From an uncultured Chitinophagales bacterium (GTDB lineage: Bacteria; Bacteroidota; Bacteroidia; Chitinophagales; Chitinophagaceae), in contig CAMPIQ010000045.1 in NCBI GenBank assembly GCA_946886475.1, forward strand, positions 1-24,428: a stretch of 24,428 nucleotides of DNA, given 5' to 3'. The translations under genes were made by a program, and so were the position numbers. Below are positions 15,515 through 22,834 of the stretch, piece after piece. The notes below the pieces were generated by a model. That model did not search any database. It was not told where the DNA came from and saw only the letters and a list, made by a program, of their open reading frames with translations. Every line of letters begins with the position of its first letter. The first letter of the stretch is position 1.

Positions 15515-15545
15515 TTACTACGTATTTTGATTAGTAATACTACCT
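15515..15545. promoter_or_regulatory. Second palindromic element related to the 12.3-kb operator
   Basis: TTACTA (15515-15520) and TAGTAA (15532-15537) form an inverted repeat with an 11-bp spacer. The right part, TAGTAATACTACCTGA (15532-15547), shares TAGTAATACT with one strand of the 12292-12329 palindrome and ACTACCTGA with its other strand. It is 41-60 bp upstream of the 15154-15474 start codon, a position suited to an activator site. The shared motif is visible; common regulation is inferred. Confidence 0.45.
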
Positions 15546-15646
15546 GACTTCCGGAGGGCTGCGGAAGTAACCCTGGCGGTTAAAGGAAGAACCTGATCCT
15601 GTTCAATTTCTACAGGCCGGTAAACAGCCTTTTACTAGCTGAACGG

Positions 15647-16489
15647 TTAAGAAACAGGCGAAACGGAAAGACCTGATGCAGGCTGTATTTGGGAGATCCG
15701 TTGAAGCAGCTCAATGGACACAGGTCTTTCAGCTGGTAAAACAATATCATTTACCTGGCGTACGGGTAAGATCATTTTTGTTGTACTGCAAATAAATATT
15801 TCGTCGGCTGTTTGTAATTCTGAAATATGGATATCCCTTTCTTCAACTTTGAACTGTTGTTTTGAAACCTCCAGTATTTTTTTTCTGGTAATTCCTTTTA
15901 AAATGTTCCCCGCCGGCGTAATGACCTTTCTGTCTTTTACCATAAAAAAATTAGCCCTCGGGCATTCAGTAAGGAACTCATTATTATGATAAATTACATC
16001 ATCTGCTTTTTTTTCTTTTAACAGGGGCTGCAGCCAGATCGCCATTAAATAATCAATGGTTTTTACCTCCGGCAGTTGTCTCTGGAATGGCCATGATATC
16101 AATTTGATGCCTTTACTGATCTCCTCCGCCATAGGCAGATGAAAGGAATGCGTGCTTAATATAAGATTGGGTTGAGCGGGATGGTAACCATCGGCCGAAT
16201 AACCGCCGGTAAGTGTAATGCGGATACCGCAATGTGTTTGCTGGTTTTTACTGATCATCAGAAAGATGATCTCTTTTAATTCATCTTTAAACAGGGGAAC
16301 GTCCAGGTGCATCTTTGAAGCGGAATTATAAAAGCGGTCTAAATGATCATCAAGGTAAACTGGTAATCCATGGTTCACTTTAAGAAAGTCAAATATTCCA
16401 TAGCCACGCATAATGGCCAGGTCAGTGAATTTTAATGCAGCTTCATCTTCTTTTATGAAGCCATCATTGATAAATACCCATTTATTCAT
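15647..16489 (-). CDS. Class IV aminotransferase (BCAT/D-amino acid transaminase-like)
   Basis: This is a 280-residue PLP enzyme of the fold-type IV family, which includes branched-chain and D-amino-acid aminotransferases and aminodeoxychorismate lyase. Visible family features are the N-terminal block GIFDFLKVNHGLPVYLDDHL with HLDRF (about 31-53), R90 in the IRITLTGG strand, the predicted Schiff-base lysine K143 in VKTIDYL, and E175 in the LTECPRANFF motif, the position of the Glu that contacts the pyridine nitrogen in relatives. The TECPRANF form differs from the common TEGSxSNxF. It starts four bases after the stop of the hydrolase gene, so the two form an operon. The precise substrate cannot be told. 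Confidence 0.88.
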   Translation of the reverse strand: MNKWVFINDGFIKEDEAALKFTDLAIMRGYGIFDFLKVNHGLPVYLDDHLDRFYNSASKMHLDVPLFKDELKEIIFLMISKNQQTHCGIRITLTGGYSADGYHPAQPNLILSTHSFHLPMAEEISKGIKLISWPFQRQLPEVKTIDYLMAIWLQPLLKEKKADDVIYHNNEFLTECPRANFFMVKDRKVITPAGNILKGITRKKILEVSKQQFKVEERDIHISELQTADEIFICSTTKMILPVRQVNDIVLPAERPVSIELLQRISQIQPASGLSVSPVS

Positions 16490-16493
16490 CAGT

Positions 16494-17348
16494 CTATTTT
16501 AAATGTTTTGAAAAGAAATCCAATGTTCTTTGCCATGAAAGTCTGGCTGCAGCTTCATTATATCTTGATGATGAAGTGTCGTTATGGAAAGCATGGTTTA
16601 CGCCTTCATAAACATATTGTTCATAAGTGATGTTATTTTCTTTCAATGCTTCTTCATAGGCTTTCATTCCTTCGTTGATCCTGGTATCAAGCCCGCCATA
16701 ATGTAATTGAACGGCCGCTTTTATTTTCTTAACATCCTCTGCTGAAGGCTGTCTTCCATAATAGGACACCGCAGCCCTGAGTTTTGGGATATGAACAGCC
16801 AGATGATTCGCCATTGCGCCTCCCCAGCAAAACCCTACGCAACCATAATTCCGGTTCTGATCTTTTCTTGTGGCCAGGTAATCAAATCCTTTCATAAAAT
16901 TTTGTTGCGTTTCCTTCTGATCAAGTTTGCTGAATAATTGCCGTGCTTCATCCTCATTGTCAGGCGTTCCGCCCAGTGGAGCTAAAGCATTTGGCGCCAT
17001 GGCAAGGTATCCGGCCCTGGCTACCCGTCTTGCCACATCTTCAATATGGGGATTGAGTCCGCGGTTCTCATGTATAACCATAACCGCTGAATAGCGCGTT
17101 TCTTTTTTTGGTCTTGCTACATAGGCTTTCATTTCCGTTGTACCGGTTCCCGCAAAACTGATGTATTCAGTAAATAATTCTTCATCGCCGGTAATGGTTG
17201 CATTTGCATAGTTTCCTTCAAGTGAAGGCAGTATGGCAATGGCCGTTGCCAGGCTTCCTGTAAGTAATACAAGCCTGCGGATAAAATCCTGACGGTTGAG
17301 GGGCTTATGCGTGTATTCATCATAGAGCTCAATGATCCGCTGGTCCAT
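16494..17348 (-). CDS. Dienelactone hydrolase family protein with export signal
   Basis: This is a 284-residue alpha/beta hydrolase. The DLH catalytic triad is present: nucleophile C174 in GFCWGG, D220 in YGGLDTRIN and H251 in GVNHAFHND. E94 in HENRGL matches the conserved Glu that activates the Cys in dienelactone hydrolases. The N-terminus (1-50) is not part of the enzyme. NRQDFIRRL followed by a hydrophobic run (LVLLTGSLATAIAIL) resembles a Tat signal in which the second Arg is replaced by Gln. The protein is probably exported or membrane-tethered. The substrate is an ester or lactone; carboxymethylenebutenolidase annotation would be a family default only. First gene of a pair with the aminotransferase. 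Confidence 0.9.
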   Translation of the reverse strand: MDQRIIELYDEYTHKPLNRQDFIRRLVLLTGSLATAIAILPSLEGNYANATITGDEELFTEYISFAGTGTTEMKAYVARPKKETRYSAVMVIHENRGLNPHIEDVARRVARAGYLAMAPNALAPLGGTPDNEDEARQLFSKLDQKETQQNFMKGFDYLATRKDQNRNYGCVGFCWGGAMANHLAVHIPKLRAAVSYYGRQPSAEDVKKIKAAVQLHYGGLDTRINEGMKAYEEALKENNITYEQYVYEGVNHAFHNDTSSSRYNEAAARLSWQRTLDFFSKHLK

Positions 17349-17373
17349 AATGCTTTTTGATATCTAAAAATAA

Positions 17374-17400
17374 GGAAAGAGAAAGGGAAAGAGAAAGAGA
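17374..17400. repeat. Hexamer purine tract (GGAAAG/AGAAAG)
   Basis: GGAAAG, AGAAAG, GGAAAG, AGAAAG and AGAA follow with a 6-bp period in the 92-bp gap between the divergent hydrolase and the 17441 gene. It is the complementary counterpart of the TTTCTC tract at 785-802. Confidence 0.6.
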
Positions 17401-17440
17401 ATATGGCTTAATATTTTATGCCTGATAAGAAAATTGATTT

Positions 17441-18130
17441 ATGCCGCTGAATATCCTTATAAAAAAAGATCCAGTTCAAAAGGCCAGGATGAAATGCAGA
17501 AAGAAGTTCCTTTATTATTTTAAAAAAGGATACGCAGACCCTACTTATGTAAGCTGGGAAAGACAGTATAAACTGGATGCACATTTCAGGTTTCAGCAGC
17601 ACCTGGACAGGAATAACTATTTGAGGTTGCTGGATCAAAAAAAATACGAAGATATTGCTCAGCTTGCGGTGCGGGTTGAAAGCCGCACCAATCTTTTATT
17701 TTCTTTTGAGAAAATGGCCCTTAGGGATGCTGTAAAACCAAAGGAGGGAGCAAAGTCATTCGCAAAAGGCCTGTTTGAATATGTATATGGCAGAGATACG
17801 CTGCAGGAAAGGTTTGAAAGTTTTACAGAGGTGATAGCACAACTGCCAAGAAAACAAACCAGGGTTCTGACCTGGCCATTGACCACCGTTTTTGGTTTTC
17901 TGGCCAATCCGCAGGAACACATTTTTTTAAAACCCCGTATAACGCAGATTGCTTCCAAAAAATATGCTTTTGATTTTCAATACAAATCAAAACCCAACTG
18001 GAATACTTATAAAAGCCTGCTCGATTTTGCCGGACAAATCAGGAAAGACACAGCTGATCTGAAACCACAGGATTTCATAGATCTGCAATCATTCATCTGG
18101 GTGATGGGCTCGGATGAATATCCCGATTGA
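17441..18130 (+). CDS. Conserved-looking hypothetical protein
   Basis: This is a 229-residue soluble, basic protein with no signal peptide. I recall similar sequences annotated only as hypothetical in Bacteroidota and some Proteobacteria. The C-terminal part has the most family-like block: FLKPRITQIASKKYAFDFQY (about 160-179), KPNWNTYKSLLDFAGQIRKD (about 182-201) and DLQSFIWVMGSDEY (about 212-225). The N-terminal part is Lys/Arg-rich, with a YKLDAHFRFQQHLD segment. The start ATG follows an AT-rich leader without a ribosome-binding site. The gene is 39 bp before the DUF892 gene. No catalytic motif stands out. Function unknown. Confidence 0.8.
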   Translation: MPLNILIKKDPVQKARMKCRKKFLYYFKKGYADPTYVSWERQYKLDAHFRFQQHLDRNNYLRLLDQKKYEDIAQLAVRVESRTNLLFSFEKMALRDAVKPKEGAKSFAKGLFEYVYGRDTLQERFESFTEVIAQLPRKQTRVLTWPLTTVFGFLANPQEHIFLKPRITQIASKKYAFDFQYKSKPNWNTYKSLLDFAGQIRKDTADLKPQDFIDLQSFIWVMGSDEYPD

Positions 18131-18169
18131 TTTCCGGCATAATTTTTTTACATTTTAAAAAAAACATTT

Positions 18170-18916
18170 ATGGAAAAGATGAATGATCTCAAAGACCTGT
18201 TAAGGCACGAAATAGAAGATCTGTATTCTGCCGAGGAGCAGATCATTGAAGCATTGCCTTTGATGATTGAGAATGCTAATAATCCAACACTTAAAAATTC
18301 GCTTTCAGAACACCTGAAGGTTACTGAAATGCAGAAGAAAAGACTGGATCAGGTGAGGAAGTTGCTTGGATCGAATGATGATAAAGAGAAAAAAGGATTT
18401 TTTTCGGGATTGTTTGGTGGTAAACAGGAATGCAAAGCCATGAAAGGGATCATAGAGGAAGGAAATAAAATCATGGGTGAGGACATGTCGCCGGAAGTAT
18501 TGGATGCCGCCATCATTGCCAGTGCCCAGAAAGTTGAACACTATGAGATCTGCGGTTATGGAACAGCCCGGAGTTTTGCAAGAGAATTAGGTCTCACAAA
18601 GGTTACAGAATTACTGCAGGAAACCCTGGATGAAGAATATGAAGCAGACGACCTGCTTACTATTTTAGCTGAAAGCAGCATCAATGAAGAAGCTGAAATT
18701 ACCGCAGATTCGGCATCAGGATCAACAGGAAGAAAATCGGGCGAAAGAGTATCAAGGTCAGAAAGGGAACTGGAGCCTGTATCTAACCGGAGAACATCCT
18801 CAAAAAGCAGTTCAGGCAATGGAAAAACCTCAGGCCCACGTAAGCCGGGCGGTAGTTCCGGCAGAGGCACGACATCTGGTGGCAGGGGTTCTTCAGGAAG
18901 CGCACGCGGACGATAA
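18170..18916 (+). CDS. Ferritin-like DUF892 (YciE/YciF) protein with Gly/Ser/Arg-rich tail
   Basis: This is a 248-residue protein. Residues 1-165 form the ferritin-like four-helix domain of the YciE/YciF family: LKDLLRHEIEDLYSAEEQII (about 6-25) with Glu ligands, then SAQKVEHYEICGYGTARSFA (about 118-137) and LLQETLDEEYEADDLLTILA (about 148-167). The E..H motifs would bind a di-metal centre. Family members are induced under stress in enterobacteria; the biochemical role is unclear. A linker (FFSGLFGGK) interrupts helix 2/3. From about residue 178 the sequence is low-complexity and basic, ending in GRG/GGRG-like repeats that the usual ~165-residue family does not have. A perfect hairpin follows the stop. 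Confidence 0.9.
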   Translation: MEKMNDLKDLLRHEIEDLYSAEEQIIEALPLMIENANNPTLKNSLSEHLKVTEMQKKRLDQVRKLLGSNDDKEKKGFFSGLFGGKQECKAMKGIIEEGNKIMGEDMSPEVLDAAIIASAQKVEHYEICGYGTARSFARELGLTKVTELLQETLDEEYEADDLLTILAESSINEEAEITADSASGSTGRKSGERVSRSERELEPVSNRRTSSKSSSGNGKTSGPRKPGGSSGRGTTSGGRGSSGSARGR

Positions 18917-18940
18917 TAAGTAGCCGCCATCGGTTATATG

Positions 18941-18972
18941 GAACAAAGCCCGGATTTAACCGGGCTTTGTTC
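18941..18972 (+). terminator. Strong hairpin between convergent genes
   Basis: A perfect 13-bp stem (GAACAAAGCCCGG / CCGGGCTTTGTTC) with a 6-nt ATTTAA loop starts 24 bases after the DUF892 stop. The plus side continues TATAAGATTATTTTC, a moderate T-tract; the minus side has none. It most likely ends the DUF892 transcript. Confidence 0.75.
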
Positions 18973-19005
18973 TATAAGATTATTTTCTGAACTGTGTTAT
19001 CCGTA

Positions 19006-19440
19006 TTATTTATTGGAAGAACTATAGATATTCCATTTTTTTCCACGCATGGTTACGATCAATTGTTTTTTATCATTTTCTAGAACTACATAACGGTTTT
19101 TCTTATTACCGGCTGCACACTCATATACTGCTGAAACAGTATAATTCTCATATTGTGACCTGAGTTTCGATTGCATGGATGTGGTCAGATCAGAAACATG
19201 TAAAGGCGTTGTTACAACTACCAAAGCGTTATCCTCATTGTAATAGGCAAAATTCTGTTTACCCTTTATCTGAAAGGACACCCTGGTAAAACCATCAACC
19301 AGTTCCCAGCTTACATGTTCAGCACTGCTGAAAGTTTTAAAAAATGTGCTGAGGAAGGCGGGGTAGTTGTTGTCTGTTGCAAAAGCAGATGTGCCAAAGG
19401 ATAATATAAGCAGGCTGGTTGCCATCACTAATCGTTTCAT
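19006..19440 (-). CDS. Small secreted protein, PepSY-like
   Basis: This is a 144-residue protein starting at the ATG at 19440, which gives a clean signal peptide (MKRLVMATSLLILSFGTSAFA, cleavage after A21). An in-frame ATG at 19473 would put charged residues ahead of it and is less likely. The mature part is about 120 residues: FLSTFFKTFSSAEHVSWELV, an F-Q-I-K-G-K-Q-N-F-A-Y-Y strand pair, then a long helix (LTTSMQSKLRSQYENYTVSA). This pattern resembles the PepSY-like (beta-lactamase-inhibitor-like) periplasmic domain common in Bacteroidota, where one copy spans about 120 residues. The fold call is from pattern memory and uncertain. Confidence 0.78.
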   Translation of the reverse strand: MKRLVMATSLLILSFGTSAFATDNNYPAFLSTFFKTFSSAEHVSWELVDGFTRVSFQIKGKQNFAYYNEDNALVVVTTPLHVSDLTTSMQSKLRSQYENYTVSAVYECAAGNKKNRYVVLENDKKQLIVTMRGKKWNIYSSSNK

Positions 19441-19520
19441 AAAAATTATTTTATTGTTTTTGATTTGTATCATGTGACGATGGTTGCGCGCACTATGTTA
19501 CAGTATGCCTGCTTTTTACA

Positions 19521-19551
19521 TTTGCTTTATGATTGATACAGGGTAAATTTC
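19521..19551 (+). promoter_or_regulatory. Candidate Bacteroidota-type promoter for the NIT/PAS histidine kinase
   Basis: TTTG (19521-19524), 19-bp spacer, then TAAATTTC (19544-19551), one mismatch from the TAnnTTTG -7 consensus of the Bacteroidota primary sigma factor. It is 82 bp upstream of the kinase start codon in a 193-bp divergent gap. The match is good but short; no experimental support is available. Confidence 0.4.
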
Positions 19552-19633
19552 TTTTTTATATGTTTCACTTGTAGAATGAAAGCCCTAATTTGTAACCCGG
19601 ATCGCAATAGCCCTAAATCAAACTTAACCATTC

Positions 19634-22015
19634 ATGAACCGCTTTTTCAGAAGATTGCCTTTGCCGGCGAAACTGATGTTAATTGGATTTTTACCGCTAT
19701 TGTTCCTTGTATTCCTGAGTTTTGGTTTGTATGTTGAAAAAGATCAGAACCTGGCTATACTTGAAAAATATCTTAACCGTTTTGAGGAATCTGCCAATCT
19801 TACCCATCTCATTGATAATCTTCAGCTGGAAAGAAAGTACAGCTATGAATTTGTTTTGAATAAAGGCAGGGGTGCTGAGATGAAGCGCCAACGGCTAAAC
19901 ACCGATTCATTGATCAGAGAACTGAATGAGAAGGGTGATTCAACACTGAAGAATTTTGAAAACTATTCATTTCTTTCAGAGCTGGGTACCACCAGAAATA
20001 ATATCGACAGTGGACTGATAGCTCCAAGTGGGGTGATGCATTTTTATTCCGCCTCCATTTTCCGTCTAAATACCCTCAATAATTTTTCTTCAGGTAATAA
20101 TTCGCACCTCAGGCATGTATACAGTAATATGACCGCACAAAAGCTGATCTCGGAGATGATCACTTACCTGGGTCTGATCAATGCCAATGTTTATAATATT
20201 TTATATACCCGTGAATATATTGTTGAAACGCTGATGGGCACCATGCCATCTTTTGAGGTTTATAAATCCTATGAAAAAGAATTCAGGTTAAAGGCCTCTC
20301 CGGGCGTTATTGAACAATATGACAAGGTGAGGTATAATTCAGCACTTGCTGAAAACATCAGCTACCTGGATCAGGTTTTCAAAACGTATAATGTTGACAG
20401 CAATTATACATACGAAAGCTGGGGTAAGCTTACCTCCGGTGCGGTCAATGATCTGCGAAGGCTGCAGATGAATCTACTGCAGGATGTTCAACACAGGATG
20501 CGTGCAAGTTATGCTGAAGAAAGAGGGGAGAAATGGAGAACGCTGATTTTTCTGATTTTTGCATTGGCTGTTGTTATTGCCCTCGTAATTTATACGGTTC
20601 ACATACTGAATACCATGCTCAATGAATTAAAACAAAATGCGCTTAAGATATCCAGGGGTGAACGGGCATCGTCTTTTCAGAATGTTTCAAATGATGTGAT
20701 AGGCAGCCTTGCCCGGTCAATTTCCGCCATTGACAAGAGTAATAAGCAACTGGCTGATGCAGCCAACTCTATTGGCTCGGGAAATTTTGATGTGTTGTTG
20801 CAACCACGGAGCAATGACGACGTTTTGGGTATTGCATTGTTGAGGATGAAAGAAAACCTTCAGACATCCACAAGGGAAACAGCAGAAAGCCGTGAACAGT
20901 TTATAAAACTGGCCGATTTTGTACCACAGATAGTATGGACGGCCACCAATGAAGGATATGTTGACTATTATAATAAACAATGGTATGAATTCACCGGCTC
21001 GGGGCAGGAATATGGAGTAGAGAGTTTTACAAGACATCTTTATGGAGCCGACATAAAAAAATGTATTGATACATGGTATAAAAGCGTAAGGACCGGCGAG
21101 CCATATGAAATGGAATACAGGATCAGGGACAGGCATGGTAATTACAGGTGGTTTCTGGGAAGAGCCGTTCCTGTACGGAATACGGAAGGCAAAATTTTAA
21201 AATGGTTCGGAACATGTACGGATATACATGAACGTAAGAACAGGAGTGAGGAGCTTGAAGAACTTGTACAACAAAGAACGCGGGAACTTGAAAGATCTAA
21301 TGACGACCTGAAGCAGTTTGCACACGTGGCCAGTCATGATCTGAAAGAGCCCATGAGAAAGATCAGGATGTTCAGCAGCAGGTTAAAAGATGACTACTCC
21401 GGTTCTATAGCAAAAGAGGGCCAGGGATACCTTGATAAGATACAGGAAGCAGCAGGAAGGATGTCGGCCATGATCGACGGTGTATTGAATTATTCCGTTG
21501 CTACCAATGCAGACCATCATTTTGAATGGATAGACCTTAATAATGTGATTGAGCATATCAGGCAGGACCTCGAACTGGTGATCCAGCAAAAGGAGGCGAG
21601 CATTGAATATAACGTACTTCCCAGGATCTATGGGATCAACGTGCTGATATACCAGCTGTTTTACAATCTTATAAATAACGCATTAAAATTTTCGAAGCCG
21701 GGTGAAAAAAATCATATCACCATTAATGTGAAAAAAGTAAAGGGATTTGAAGTAAACGGAAGTTCCGGCCTGATACCCGGTAAAGATTATATCTCCATTG
21801 AGATCAAAGATCAGGGGATAGGATTTGACATGGATGATACTGAAAAAATGTTTCAGCTTTTCAGCAGGCTCAATTCAAAAGATAAATACGAAGGCACCGG
21901 TCTGGGACTTGCCCTGTGTAAAAAAATTGCATTAAGGCATAATGGAAATATCATTGCGCAAGGAAAAGAAAATGAAGGAGCGAGCTTTAATGTATTCCTG
22001 CCAGCCGGAGAATGA
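19634..22015 (+). CDS. Sensor histidine kinase: NIT sensor, HAMP-like, PAS/PAC, HisKA, HATPase
   Basis: This is a 793-residue membrane kinase. TM1 (about 14-33) and TM2 (about 304-326) enclose a helical periplasmic domain whose start, LIDNLQLERKYSYEFVL with RQRLNTDSLIREL after it, matches the nitrate/nitrite-sensing (NIT) domain pattern (LxxERxxS...R..TD). A HAMP-like linker follows, then a PAS domain with PAC (about 422-535, ending FGTCTDIHERK), a short coil, and HisKA HVASHDLKEPMRKIRMFSSR with phospho-His H568. HATPase shows N-box NLINNALKFSKPG (about 677-689), DQGIGFDMDD (about 729-738) and GTGLGLALCKKIALRHNGN (about 755-773). It has no adjacent regulator; the receiver-only protein at 23519 is the nearest. 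The ligand is unproven despite the domain name. Confidence 0.93.
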   Translation: MNRFFRRLPLPAKLMLIGFLPLLFLVFLSFGLYVEKDQNLAILEKYLNRFEESANLTHLIDNLQLERKYSYEFVLNKGRGAEMKRQRLNTDSLIRELNEKGDSTLKNFENYSFLSELGTTRNNIDSGLIAPSGVMHFYSASIFRLNTLNNFSSGNNSHLRHVYSNMTAQKLISEMITYLGLINANVYNILYTREYIVETLMGTMPSFEVYKSYEKEFRLKASPGVIEQYDKVRYNSALAENISYLDQVFKTYNVDSNYTYESWGKLTSGAVNDLRRLQMNLLQDVQHRMRASYAEERGEKWRTLIFLIFALAVVIALVIYTVHILNTMLNELKQNALKISRGERASSFQNVSNDVIGSLARSISAIDKSNKQLADAANSIGSGNFDVLLQPRSNDDVLGIALLRMKENLQTSTRETAESREQFIKLADFVPQIVWTATNEGYVDYYNKQWYEFTGSGQEYGVESFTRHLYGADIKKCIDTWYKSVRTGEPYEMEYRIRDRHGNYRWFLGRAVPVRNTEGKILKWFGTCTDIHERKNRSEELEELVQQRTRELERSNDDLKQFAHVASHDLKEPMRKIRMFSSRLKDDYSGSIAKEGQGYLDKIQEAAGRMSAMIDGVLNYSVATNADHHFEWIDLNNVIEHIRQDLELVIQQKEASIEYNVLPRIYGINVLIYQLFYNLINNALKFSKPGEKNHITINVKKVKGFEVNGSSGLIPGKDYISIEIKDQGIGFDMDDTEKMFQLFSRLNSKDKYEGTGLGLALCKKIALRHNGNIIAQGKENEGASFNVFLPAGE

Positions 22016-22022
22016 GTAATGA

Positions 22023-22073
22023 TTACGAGGCGAAAGGCACTTGCCTGAAGTGAAAGTGCCGCTCACCTCGTAA
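22023..22073. other. Nested hairpin with alternative pairing between convergent genes
   Basis: The outer arms TTACGAGG (22023-22030) and CCTCGTAA (22066-22073) are perfectly complementary. Inside, GGCACTT (22036-22042) pairs with AAGTGCC (22054-22060). A second AAGTG (22048-22052) could instead pair with CACTT, giving mutually exclusive inner stems. A T-rich run (22083-22090) lies nearby on the plus strand inside the next gene's end. It probably serves as a 3'-end structure for the kinase transcript or the opposing DUF1579 transcript. Confidence 0.6.
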
Positions 22074-22084
22074 AACACGGCTTT

Positions 22085-22657
22085 TTATTTTTTGCGGGTA
22101 TATTTGATCTCCATCGTTTTAAATTCCTTTCCTGTTGCATCCGGGGCATACATTTCCATTACCTGGTGATCATTGTCAATGACCTTAAAAACTTCCCTGA
22201 ATTCACATTCCTTACCAGTTGTTGGGTCCATCATTTTTCCCTTGATGGTAATAGACCTGGTTGCATCATCCCATGGGCCTTCACCAACCATAATGCCGGT
22301 TCCCATATTGTCGATCCAGGTAGTAATAAAAACCTTTTTGGCATTATCGTATGCCAGTGTACTCAATCCATTCATAGGCATGCCTTCAAAAGACCCGCTA
22401 TGACTTGATTGCTGGTACCTGCCTTCCAACACCATTTTATTCAGGCAGGTGCCTTTTGATTTCACAGGGGCGCTGCCGGGAGTCATCCACATAATTATTT
22501 CACCATCCCAGGTTCCCTCCCAGGAGGCCATCATCTGGTGTTCTTTGCCGGGAGTCATGTACTTAACCCAGTTGGCCATTGCATTGGAATCGGGCATTTG
22601 TGCCTTGCTGCTGAACATAAATGCTACAGCGCAGAGTGCGATGGTTATGCGTTTCAT
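22085..22657 (-). CDS. Secreted DUF1579 family protein
   Basis: This is a 190-residue protein. The signal peptide MKRITIALCAVAFMFSSKA is followed by Gln (Q20), with no lipobox Cys, so it should be periplasmic or secreted. The mature domain matches DUF1579: HQMMASWEGTWDGEIIMWM (about 40-58) with the W-x-G-T-W core, then KMVLEGRYQQSSHSGSFEGM (about 74-93), GLSTLAYDNAKKVFITTWID (about 97-116), and a GKECEFREVFKVIDNDH strand pair near the end. These are beta-barrel-like proteins of unknown function, lipocalin-like in size. It converges on the histidine kinase. A 7-bp AT-rich inverted repeat (GAATATC/GATATTC, 22687-22709) lies in its upstream region. Confidence 0.87.
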   Translation of the reverse strand: MKRITIALCAVAFMFSSKAQMPDSNAMANWVKYMTPGKEHQMMASWEGTWDGEIIMWMTPGSAPVKSKGTCLNKMVLEGRYQQSSHSGSFEGMPMNGLSTLAYDNAKKVFITTWIDNMGTGIMVGEGPWDDATRSITIKGKMMDPTTGKECEFREVFKVIDNDHQVMEMYAPDATGKEFKTMEIKYTRKK

Positions 22658-22834
22658 AATAAAATTTTTCTAAAAGTACATAAAAGGAATATCGGTAACA
22701 GTGATATTCTTTTGCAAAGGCCAATAGATTCTTTTAGCTTTCAAATAAATGAAGAGGAGAAGATTTAACGTTTTGGAAAATAACTGATTGTCAATGAATT
22801 TCGTGAGGCTAATGTGTATATTTAAATAGTAATT

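Noticed and set aside
15547..15568. Inverted repeat ACTTCCG / CGGAAGT as a terminator for the small minus-strand or aminotransferase genes
   Set aside because: No T-tract follows on either strand, and it lies upstream, not downstream, of the 15154-15474 gene. It could be part of a regulatory region, but there is no support beyond symmetry.
18556..18930. A 124-codon Pro/Leu/Ser-rich minus-strand open frame opposite the DUF892 tail
   Set aside because: Its composition is the mirror of the Gly/Ser/Arg-rich tail on the other strand, and the ferritin-like domain fixes the coding strand.
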